Program-made: the position numbers and the translations under genes
Shown here: positions 1 to 4,701 of the stretch, in pieces
How the letters are laid out: the number at the start of each line of letters is the position of its first letter
How positions within the stretch are numbered: the stretch's first letter is position 1
Notes under the pieces: generated by a model
Database searches by the model: none
What the model was told of the DNA's origin: nothing
What the model saw: the letters and a program-made list of their open reading frames with translations, nothing else
Origin: an uncultured Marinicella sp.
Lineage (GTDB): Bacteria > Pseudomonadota > Gammaproteobacteria > Xanthomonadales > Marinicellaceae
DNA length: 5,477 nucleotides
Reading direction: 5' to 3'
Assembly (NCBI GenBank): GCA_938008005.1
Contig: CALLLZ010000075.1
Location: forward strand, 1-5,477

Positions 1-168
1 ACCGGGCCCAATTTCTAACACCTTGTCATTCTCAACCGCAGACATCAGACGAATAACATTGCGATTCGCAGTTTTATTGGTTTTGTTCATACCATTGGTA
101 ACAGTTATGCCATCAGATTCAAAAGGCTTTCGTAATTGTTGTGCCATTTTTTTTGCTTCAATACCCAT
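1..168 (-). CDS. Class I SAM-dependent methyltransferase, N-terminal fragment (cut by window edge)
   Basis: Only the first 56 codons are present; the frame is open to base 1 and the rest of the gene lies outside the window. The fragment ends in LEIGPG (residues 51-56), preceded by a hydrophobic strand. This is motif I of Rossmann-fold class I methyltransferases, the glycine-rich loop that holds S-adenosylmethionine. The preceding NRNVIRLMSA segment (about 36-45) resembles the helix that comes before motif I in UbiE/Methyltransf_11-like enzymes. The substrate cannot be told, because the specificity-determining part is missing. The ATG is preceded by AAAGTGAA, a plausible weak Shine-Dalgarno. 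The gene starts 28 nt after the fpr stop on the same strand with no terminator visible between them, so it is probably co-transcribed with fpr. The methyltransferase fold is well supported by motif I; a specific function is not. Confidence 0.75.
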   Translation of the reverse strand, partial: MGIEAKKMAQQLRKPFESDGITVTNGMNKTNKTANRNVIRLMSAVENDKVLEIGPG

Positions 169-196
169 TTCACTTTAATAATCAACTTTAAATAAC

Positions 197-973
197 TTAC
201 TTAGAAACAAATGCCCGTTCTATAACATAATCACCTTGGTAGCCGATTCTAGGTGAAATAGAAAGGTTTCTTTCATCAAGCAACTTAACAGTATCCAGTA
301 ACATTTGTGTACTGCCACATACCATAACTCGATCTGAAACTGGGTCAAATGGTAAAAGCCCCACATCTGAAAATAAACGTTCTGATTTAATTAAATCGGT
401 AACTCTGCCTTTATTTTTAAATTCTTCCCTGGTTACAGTTGGATAATAAATCAACTGTTTTTTGGCGTATTCACCAATGTATTCATGTTGATGCAAATCA
501 TGTTCCAGGTAAGTTCTATAAGCCAAATCTGTTTTTTCACGAACACCATGTACCATTATGATTTTATCAAATTTAATGTAAATGTCTGGGTCTCGAATAA
601 TGGATAAAAATGGGGCCAAACCCGTACCCGTAGACAGTAAATACAAATTTTTTCCAGGCTTTAAGTCATGTAACAGTATTGAACCTGTTGGTTTTTTGCT
701 GATGATAACCTCATCATCTACTTTAATATTTTGCAACCGCGAGGTCAGTTTGCCATCTGGAACTTTGATTGAAAAAAATTCAAGATGCTCCTCATAATTG
801 GCACTGGCAATTGAATAAGCACGAATAACAGGCTTATCATCAATATTCAAGCCCATCATTACGAACTGCCCATTCTCAAATCTGAGGCCGGGGTTTCGAC
901 TGCATTTAAACGAAAACAAACTGTCATTCCAATGTTGAACATCAATAACTTTTTCTTTATAAAAATTATCCAT
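197..973 (-). CDS. fpr: Ferredoxin--NADP+ reductase (Fpr type, FAD-dependent)
   Basis: A 258-residue protein, the usual length for bacterial Fpr. It is expected to be a soluble cytoplasmic flavoenzyme exchanging electrons between NADPH and ferredoxin or flavodoxin. The N-terminal FAD-binding beta barrel carries RAYS (51-54), which contacts the flavin, and GKLTSRL (74-80), the FAD pyrophosphate region. The C-terminal NADP domain carries STGTGLAPF (114-122), VHGVR (141-145), GRVTDLI (189-195) and CGSTQML (219-225). The protein ends in AFVSK, like the AFVEK tail of the Azotobacter/Pseudomonas/Rhodobacter subclass and unlike the aromatic tail of E. coli Fpr. In pseudomonads this subclass can pass electrons to bacterioferritin-associated ferredoxin to release stored iron, which would fit the Fur box upstream; this is inference, and no bfd gene is in the window. 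The ATG is fixed by a strong Shine-Dalgarno 6 nt upstream. Confidence 0.95.
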   Translation of the reverse strand: MDNFYKEKVIDVQHWNDSLFSFKCSRNPGLRFENGQFVMMGLNIDDKPVIRAYSIASANYEEHLEFFSIKVPDGKLTSRLQNIKVDDEVIISKKPTGSILLHDLKPGKNLYLLSTGTGLAPFLSIIRDPDIYIKFDKIIMVHGVREKTDLAYRTYLEHDLHQHEYIGEYAKKQLIYYPTVTREEFKNKGRVTDLIKSERLFSDVGLLPFDPVSDRVMVCGSTQMLLDTVKLLDERNLSISPRIGYQGDYVIERAFVSK

Positions 974-979
974 TTAAAT

Positions 980-987
980 CCACCTTT
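980..987 (-). promoter_or_regulatory. Shine-Dalgarno of fpr
   Basis: AAAGGTGG on the minus strand lies 6 nt before the ATG ending at 973. It is the strongest ribosome-binding site on the minus strand here and it fixes the fpr start. Confidence 0.8.
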
Positions 988-1056
988 TTATCACTCATGA
1001 AACACTCTTTTCTTATTCAAGAAAAAAACAATTGGCATAGAAACTAAAGTGCGTAA

Positions 1057-1085
1057 ATTATAGCTATAAAATAATTTTAATGCAA
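1057..1085 (-). promoter_or_regulatory. Sigma70-type promoter of fpr
   Basis: Reading the minus strand, TTGCAT (bases 1085-1080) is followed after exactly 17 nt by a perfect TATAAT (1062-1057). The predicted start of transcription is near base 1050, giving a leader of about 75-80 nt before fpr. The -35 matches the consensus at only three of six positions, but the spacing and the perfect -10 are convincing. The Fur box directly abuts and partly overlaps the -35. Confidence 0.65.
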
Positions 1086-1101
1086 ATAATAATCATTATC
1101 A
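1082..1101 (-). promoter_or_regulatory. Fur box (ferric uptake regulator operator)
   Basis: On the plus strand, bases 1087-1101 read TAATAATCATTATCA, matching 13 of the 14 defined positions of the 7-1-7 Fur consensus TGATAATnATTATCA. Against the classic 19-bp box GATAATGATAATCATTATC, bases 1082-1100 match 16 of 19. The element overlaps the -35 of the predicted fpr promoter, a position where Fur-Fe(II) would block RNA polymerase. The likely target is fpr, and probably the methyltransferase gene behind it. The consensus is established; binding here is inferred. AT-richness raises the chance of a random match, but the degree of match and the placement argue against chance. Confidence 0.72.
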
Positions 1102-1401
1102 TATGATCTTTGTGATTGTCGATAGATCTTATAACCTTGTTTACTTTTTATGGCTTGGGCACCATCTGAAAATAGCTTCCTCAATATCATATGCTCAGCC
1201 ACCACAAAGTCAGTGTGTGTTTATTAATTTGGCAGTCATACCTGATTACCAACAAACGAGCATTACTAAAGATTTGCCCATTGGGATTTCTCAAGTTATT
1301 CTTTATTGCAGTCGTAGAAGGCTTTTTTTGCTAGAACAATCTTCCCAACTACAAATGAGAAGAAATATAACTATTATAAAATACAACACTTGAATATCAG
1401 A
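1102..1401. other. Non-coding gap with no supported gene
   Basis: About 300 nt between the Fur box and the end of the thioesterase gene. The plus-strand frame opening at 1103 (96 codons) begins inside the operator region, lacks a Shine-Dalgarno and resembles no family I know. A 37-codon minus frame (1190-1077) overlaps the Fur box and is equally unconvincing. There is a T-run at 1323-1329, but I find no good GC stem before it. No clear terminator for the thioesterase operon was seen. The stretch may be simple intergenic DNA, a decayed gene or an untranslated transcript. Confidence 0.5.
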
Positions 1402-2211
1402 TCAACCGAAAACCCCAACTGTTTGACGGCTAAGCGCAAGCAGTTCTCCTGATTCGCTCCAAATATTTGCATCGCCATATACATAACCATCGCTGGCATG
1501 TTTCGTTGTCGCTTGATAAGCCAGCCATTGATCGGGTTTAAGTGTTGGTGAAATTTGTGGAAATTCAATATTCCAATTCATTGTACTGGCTGGTGCTGGC
1601 ATCTTTAACTGTTGCAAAACAGTACTGGGCCAAGCATCAATCAATGCAATTAAATGAGCGTCATTGAATTTTTGCGGTGCTTTTTTAAAACGCATCCACC
1701 CATGTAAGTGATCTTTTTTACTTCGCATAAAGGGTAAACGTCCATCCTGAATATTGATCTCAAAATGCCTTAAGAAACGCGGCACAACTTTAGGAATTTG
1801 CGGAATAAAGTTGGCTTTTTTCGGTTTTTCCATGCAGTGTTGAATTTGATCTATAACACTGATTTTTGATTTTCGATTGATACCAAAACAAGCTTGGGCA
1901 ATAACGCAGGTTTTGCCATTTTGATTAACATAGGCAACCAGTTGACTGGCGCTTCGTCCCGATCTAATTAATTCAACTTCAATCGATATATTTTCTTTAA
2001 CCAATAAAGGTCCAATAAAACTTACATTGAAATATCGAATAGGTCGAAATTCATCCGGTTTATCTTTATCGACCAATAAAGACATGCGGTAATAAATTAA
2101 AGCTGCCGTTAAACCGCCGTATACGGTTCTACCCTGTGCCCAATTATCTGGGATGATTACCGTTTGATTTACGCTGTCATCCAGCATTTTAATGACTTCA
2201 TCAATATGCAT
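1402..2211 (-). CDS. TesB-like acyl-CoA thioesterase, double hotdog
   Basis: A 269-residue protein of the thioesterase superfamily with two hotdog halves, close in length to TesB (about 286). It is expected to hydrolyse acyl-CoA thioesters in the cytoplasm. The N-terminal half has YGGLTAALIYYRM (31-43), the central hotdog helix, and GRSASQLVAYV (85-95), typical of this family. The C-terminal half has ALIDAWPS (189-196), ASTMNWNIEF (208-217), HASDGYVYGDANIW (238-251) and LSRQTVGVFG at the end. D192, T210 and Q263 fall where the Asp/Thr/Gln triad of TesB would be; this is aligned by eye. The chain length and the nature of the acyl group cannot be told. The start at 2211 is supported by GGAAAG (bases 2222-2217) in the 15-nt gap after the hydrolase, so the two genes are very probably one transcript under the divergent MarR regulator. 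Confidence 0.85.
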   Translation of the reverse strand: MHIDEVIKMLDDSVNQTVIIPDNWAQGRTVYGGLTAALIYYRMSLLVDKDKPDEFRPIRYFNVSFIGPLLVKENISIEVELIRSGRSASQLVAYVNQNGKTCVIAQACFGINRKSKISVIDQIQHCMEKPKKANFIPQIPKVVPRFLRHFEINIQDGRLPFMRSKKDHLHGWMRFKKAPQKFNDAHLIALIDAWPSTVLQQLKMPAPASTMNWNIEFPQISPTLKPDQWLAYQATTKHASDGYVYGDANIWSESGELLALSRQTVGVFG

Positions 2212-2226
2212 TTTTACTTTCCAATG

Positions 2227-2964
2227 TTATGGTTTGTTATCAATCTGAGCCCTGTCATTAGAATCAGCCAATTTTTCAGCGATTATCTTCCACACTTCTG
2301 AATTAACCCCCATACCTAAATGTGAACAAGCTACCTCTATATTACATGCCTGTTCATTGTAACGATCCACTGAAGCACGCCAACCCACTACACCATCAGA
2401 CTTACTATAGATAACTGTAACTGGCTGTTTAATACCTTGAGAATTAATGGCATGGATTTCTGCTTCATACTCGTCTAGATTGATATTCATAGATTTCGCG
2501 TATTTATCTGCAGCGACTGTATATTTTGGACCACCAATGAGCGGTGTTCCCATGGTAATCACTTCCTCAACAAATTCAGGATGCAAGCGTGCTACCTCAC
2601 GGGCTAAAACACCGCCTAAACTCCAGCCAATTACGGTCACTGCATTATCATGCGTCTTACTAATTTTTTTAACCGTTTCAGCCAATAAATCCGTACCACC
2701 CTTTACATGCCCGCGATTACGTCCATGGCCCCAATCAAACACCTGATAATTAATTGCAGTTAGGAATTTCTTCAATGGACGCATTGACCATTGATCTGCA
2801 CCATAACCTGGAACTAACACCAATATACGACCATCTCCTTTTGATACCTGCGTTAATTTTCTCCGATTGGTATAGGAAAACAGCCACTCAAAGGGTGCCC
2901 GAACTTCTTTCAACGTATTGAATTTTGTAGGTGGACTTAATGGACCAATTGATGATGGATACAT
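2227..2964 (-). CDS. Alpha/beta-hydrolase (esterase/lipase type)
   Basis: A 245-residue serine hydrolase with no signal peptide, so probably cytoplasmic. Core motifs come in the expected order: VLVPGYGADQWSM (49-61) for the oxyanion-hole turn, GWSLGGVLAREVA (113-125) with nucleophile S115 in a G-x-S-x-G elbow, ITMGTPLIGG (136-145) on the next strand, SKSD (187-190) with the likely acid D190, and CSHLGMG (213-219) with the likely base H215. The catalytic triad is therefore complete. The DWGHGRNRG segment and the WSLGG-xx-AREVA elbow recall bacterial esterases annotated only as alpha/beta hydrolases, some lipase- or PGAP1-like. Substrate unknown; pairing with an acyl-CoA thioesterase points to lipid or acyl-ester metabolism, which is inference. 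The ATG at 2964 has only a weak, distant purine stretch upstream. The gene is first in the operon and diverges from the MarR gene. Confidence 0.88.
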   Translation of the reverse strand: MYPSSIGPLSPPTKFNTLKEVRAPFEWLFSYTNRRKLTQVSKGDGRILVLVPGYGADQWSMRPLKKFLTAINYQVFDWGHGRNRGHVKGGTDLLAETVKKISKTHDNAVTVIGWSLGGVLAREVARLHPEFVEEVITMGTPLIGGPKYTVAADKYAKSMNINLDEYEAEIHAINSQGIKQPVTVIYSKSDGVVGWRASVDRYNEQACNIEVACSHLGMGVNSEVWKIIAEKLADSNDRAQIDNKP

Positions 2965-2993
2965 AATGTTTTTATTTACTTCTGTTGGTTTTG

Positions 2994-2999
2994 ATTATA
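2994..2999 (-). promoter_or_regulatory. -10 element of the hydrolase-thioesterase operon
   Basis: The minus strand reads a perfect TATAAT 30 nt before the hydrolase ATG. The region 17 nt further upstream (GTTCAT, a poor -35) lies inside the 14-bp palindrome at 3009-3022, so a protein bound there would cover the -35 contacts. A weak -35 may mean that the promoter needs help or is normally low. Confidence 0.55.
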
Positions 3000-3006
3000 C
3001 AGTATA
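2996..3006. promoter_or_regulatory. Odd-centred inverted repeat TATAC-A-GTATA
   Basis: A perfect 5-1-5 inverted repeat that overlaps the hydrolase -10 element and lies 2 bp from the larger palindrome. It could be a second regulator contact, or just a result of AT-rich promoter sequence. Confidence 0.3.
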
Positions 3007-3008
3007 TA

Positions 3009-3022
3009 GTTCATATATGAAC
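3009..3022. promoter_or_regulatory. Perfect 14-bp palindrome GTTCATATATGAAC, likely MarR operator
   Basis: The element equals its own reverse complement over all 14 bases. It sits 5 bp before the MarR start and within the -35 region of the divergent hydrolase operon. Dimeric MarR-family repressors typically bind AT-rich palindromes of this size in such shared spacers. The site would let one dimer repress both directions. The symmetry is seen; the binding partner is inferred from position. Confidence 0.65.
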
Positions 3023-3027
3023 CTTTT

Positions 3028-3492
3028 ATGAATATGAATTCAAATCAAACCATCAGACCGAGCGATATTAAAGGTCATGCTTCATGGCTATCAGTCGTTA
3101 AATGTTACCTTAAATGCCAAAAAGTCATGAACACCAAACTGGCAAAACTCAATCTCACGACTGCTCAGCATGAGTTGCTGATGAATATCAATCACAAACC
3201 TGGCAGCTCACAACAACAAATCAGCGATCGCTTATTGGTGGTCAAAAGCAATACGTCTGCATTATTAAAAAAACTTCAACTAAGGGGGTTGATTGAAAGA
3301 CGCAACGGTGTTCAAGATGCCCGCGTTCATCACTTATATTTAACACTTGCTGGAGAAAACAAGCTCAACCAATCTATGGCGGTACAAATTGAAGTCATAC
3401 AAGCGATGACGGCCGTCATGTCTGATGATGAAATTGCAACTAATTTAGAGTTGATGGATCGTGTATACAATTCCTTAAAAAAAATCAAATAA
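3028..3492 (+). CDS. MarR-family transcriptional regulator
   Basis: A 154-residue protein, the standard MarR length, expected to act as a DNA-binding homodimer. The winged helix-turn-helix spans about residues 43-106: LTTAQHELLMNI opens the domain, SQQQISDRLLVVKSNTSALLKKL (61-83) holds the HTH and recognition helix, GLIERR (87-92) leads to the wing, and DAR (97-99) followed by HHLYLT is the conserved wing motif. Helices at both ends would form the dimer interface. Two cysteines (C26 and C30) lie in the first helix but do not align by eye with the reactive Cys of OhrR, so redox sensing cannot be claimed. No Shine-Dalgarno precedes the ATG at 3028, and a second in-frame ATG at 3034 is possible. 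Its divergent placement makes the hydrolase-thioesterase operon and itself the likely targets. The inducing ligand is unknown. Confidence 0.9.
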   Translation: MNMNSNQTIRPSDIKGHASWLSVVKCYLKCQKVMNTKLAKLNLTTAQHELLMNINHKPGSSQQQISDRLLVVKSNTSALLKKLQLRGLIERRNGVQDARVHHLYLTLAGENKLNQSMAVQIEVIQAMTAVMSDDEIATNLELMDRVYNSLKKIK

Positions 3493-3508
3493 ACCCCAAT
3501 CACAATAC

Positions 3509-3524
3509 TGTGAAGTACGTCACA
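3509..3524 (+). promoter_or_regulatory. CRP/Vfr-type binding site TGTGA-N6-TCACA
   Basis: Both five-base half-sites of the CRP consensus are perfect with the correct 6-nt spacing (TGTGA AGTACG TCACA). The flanks match only partly. It lies 72 nt before the lipoprotein ATG. A possible extended -10 (TGC-TAATAT, 3553-3561) would put the site centre near -50, not the canonical -41.5, so the activation geometry is unsettled. The same symmetry could form a short RNA hairpin after the MarR stop, but the following T-run is too far away for a good terminator. Confidence 0.55.
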
Positions 3525-3595
3525 ATTGTTAACTTTTTACCTCATAAGCCTATGCTAATATAAGCCGCAGTTAAGAACGTGAGTGGTGAGAAGTT

Positions 3596-3940
3596 ATGAG
3601 AATTTTGATAATTTTGATATTCGGATTGTTTTTAGTTGCATGCGACAGTAATCAGGTCAACTTTACAGGAATTAAAGTTTTTGATGATCAATTTAATGTT
3701 GCCCTAGAAACCAAAGAAAAACAAAGAATAAAAGAACTGAAAGCTTTGTTCAATGACAAGGCTGAATATAAAGAGATAGCACCTAACTTCAAATACTTAA
3801 TAGAGTTTAATACTTCAAATGGCTCTGAGCGTTGGAAGTATAGCATTGATGGTTACACTCAAAAACACAGCCAAGAAGATTTGCGGATCTATGCCCTCTT
3901 TAACAAAGATCAATTTAACGAACTGGCAAAAGTAAATTAA
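3596..3940 (+). CDS. Small predicted lipoprotein of unknown function
   Basis: A 114-residue protein that I do not recognise. It starts with a short lipoprotein signal peptide: MR, a hydrophobic stretch (residues 3-14), then the lipobox LVAC with the lipidated cysteine at C16. The mature part of about 99 residues is hydrophilic and rich in Lys, Glu and Asn, with a likely helix around TKEKQRIKELKALF (39-52) and alternating beta-like stretches afterwards (FKYLIEF, RWKYSIDGY). Residue +2 after the cysteine is Asp, which in enterobacteria keeps lipoproteins in the inner membrane. The start is supported by GGTGAG (3585-3590), 5 nt before the ATG. It stands alone, between the MarR gene and a long gap, with a CRP-type site upstream. 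Confidence 0.75.
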   Translation: MRILIILIFGLFLVACDSNQVNFTGIKVFDDQFNVALETKEKQRIKELKALFNDKAEYKEIAPNFKYLIEFNTSNGSERWKYSIDGYTQKHSQEDLRIYALFNKDQFNELAKVN

Positions 3941-4249
3941 ACGGCAACTTGGAAAACCCTTTATGCCAAGAAACAACTTGTCAACAATTCATACAGATTG
4001 GAATTTCTCAAGGGCTTAGCATACCTAGGATATAGACAACAACCATTCTAATAAGACTAAGCAACTTCCAAGACTATCAGCCTTGAGGACATGGACCGTT
4101 CGATTTCAACTGTACAGAAGTCTTTCTCCAGATACCATTGAGCCTTGTCAGTTCGCTTTGACTCATGTGATATTCAACACAATAAATTCTGCTTATATCA
4201 TCATTGCTGATACTCAAGCAGTGCTGTAGTAAATTATTTTAATTCAAAT
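3941..4249. other. Intergenic stretch with no supported gene
   Basis: About 310 nt between the lipoprotein and the ECF-type promoter. A plus frame is open without ATG from 4029 to 4226 (66 codons) and a minus frame from 4166 to 4077 encodes 29 residues after an ATG. Neither has a ribosome-binding site or a recognisable family motif. A short stem CTTGG/CCAAG lies just after the lipoprotein stop but has no T-run, so it is not a convincing terminator. I see no tRNA, repeat array or insertion-sequence ends. Confidence 0.5.
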
Positions 4250-4276
4250 TGTCGAAATATATAATAACTGTACGTC
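4250..4276 (+). promoter_or_regulatory. ECF42-type promoter upstream of the DGPF gene (TGTCGA-N17-CGTC)
   Basis: TGTCGA at 4250-4255 and CGTC at 4273-4276 are separated by exactly 17 nt. From memory, work on ECF42 sigma factors in Streptomyces gave TGTCGA at -35 and CGA/TC at -10 upstream of DGPF genes, and both are matched here. The gene order downstream, DGPF gene then ECF42-like sigma gene, is what that model predicts. The start would fall near 4282-4286, giving a leader of about 55-60 nt. A TATAAT at 4260-4265 lies between the two boxes but lacks a decent -35 at 16-18 nt. Confidence 0.75.
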
Positions 4277-4284
4277 TTATCAGT

Positions 4285-4308
4285 AGGTGAGTGCAAAAAT
4301 TAGCACCT
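4285..4308 (+). other. Possible small hairpin near the 5' end of the DGPF mRNA
   Basis: AGGTG (4285-4289) can pair with CACCT (4304-4308), or GTGC (4291-4294) with GCAC (4303-4306); the two stems exclude each other. It would sit at the very 5' end of the predicted transcript. Stems of 4-5 bp are common by chance. Confidence 0.2.
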
Positions 4309-4328
4309 TCTATTAAATTTAATATCAC

Positions 4329-4333
4329 AGGAG
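4329..4333 (+). promoter_or_regulatory. Shine-Dalgarno of the DGPF gene
   Basis: AGGAG lies 7 nt before the ATG at 4341, near-ideal sequence and spacing, and fixes the start. Confidence 0.8.
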
Positions 4334-4340
4334 AAGTTAT

Positions 4341-4688
4341 ATGCAATATTTATTAATGATTTACGCCGCTGAAGATGCAGGTCCTCAACCAGGTACTGAT
4401 GAGTTCATGCAAATGTTAGATGGCTATCAAAAGTTTACGGATGAAGTTCAAGCTGATGGTGTATTTTTAGCAGGCGAGCCTTTAGATTCCATCACTACAG
4501 CCACAACTGTTCAAGTAAGGAGTGGAAAAAATAAAATAACTGACGGCCCTTTTGCTGAAACCAAAGAAGCATTAGGTGGTTATTACTTACTCGACTGTAA
4601 AGATTTAGATGAAGCCATTGGCTACGCTGCCAAGATACCCTCTGCCGCTTATGGTAGCATCGAAATCAGACCTATAATGAAATATTGA
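4341..4688 (+). CDS. YCII-related / DGPF-domain protein
   Basis: A 115-residue single-domain protein, the typical length of the family. MQYLLMIYA (1-9) is the first strand of the ferredoxin-like YCII fold, GVFLAGEPLDS (40-50) carries the conserved loop, and TDGPFAETKEALGGYYLLD (67-85) contains the name-giving DGPF motif at 68-71. The C-terminal ELD-type helix and strand are present as DLDEAIGYAAKIP (88-100) and SIEIRPIM (106-113). No signal peptide or membrane segment is seen. The biochemical role of DGPF proteins is not established; the fold is shared with the YciI family, so small-molecule binding or catalysis is possible. The family is known for its strong genomic link with ECF sigma factors, and here a sigma gene starts 13 nt downstream. 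Expression is probably driven by the ECF42-type promoter at 4250-4276. Confidence 0.92.
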   Translation: MQYLLMIYAAEDAGPQPGTDEFMQMLDGYQKFTDEVQADGVFLAGEPLDSITTATTVQVRSGKNKITDGPFAETKEALGGYYLLDCKDLDEAIGYAAKIPSAAYGSIEIRPIMKY

Positions 4689-4701
4689 TGTCATTCATTT
4701 T

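Larger units (their letters stand above)
2991..3019 (+). promoter_or_regulatory. Possible promoter of the MarR gene
   Basis: TTGATT (2991-2996), 17 nt, then TATATG (3014-3019). The -10 matches the consensus at four of six positions and lies inside the palindrome. Transcription would start within a few bases of the MarR ATG, giving a leaderless or nearly leaderless message, which would fit the lack of a Shine-Dalgarno. Weak prediction. Confidence 0.3.

Noticed and set aside
582..797. Plus-strand open frame inside fpr
   Set aside because: Shadow of the well-supported reductase gene on the other strand.
1117..1122. A second TGTCGA, possible additional ECF42 promoter
   Set aside because: No CGTC or CGAC 16-18 nt downstream and no gene follows; a hexamer is expected to occur a few times by chance in both strands of a window this size.
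1077..1190. 37-codon minus-strand open frame
   Set aside because: It overlaps the Fur box and the fpr -35, has no ribosome-binding site and no recognisable motif.
1103..1393. 96-codon plus-strand open frame as a gene
   Set aside because: It starts at the edge of the Fur box, lacks a Shine-Dalgarno and shows no family motif.
1374..1568. Minus-strand open frame at the end of the thioesterase gene
   Set aside because: Out-of-frame overlap with the C-terminal hotdog domain; no motif or start signal.
2447..2746. Plus-strand 99-codon open frame inside the hydrolase
   Set aside because: It is antisense to the catalytic core of a clear alpha/beta-hydrolase and shows no family features.
3104..3120. 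OhrR-like redox switch through C26/C30 of the MarR protein
   Set aside because: By eye alignment, the reactive Cys of OhrR would fall near residue 20, not at 26 or 30.
3503..3538. Rho-independent terminator after the MarR gene
   Set aside because: The stem is only about 5 bp and the T-run begins about 10 nt after it; the symmetry is better explained as a CRP-type site.
4077..4166. 29-codon minus-strand frame in the gap before the DGPF gene, and an ATG-less plus frame 4029-4226
   Set aside because: No ribosome-binding site, no recognisable motif, and lengths are compatible with chance in AT-rich DNA.
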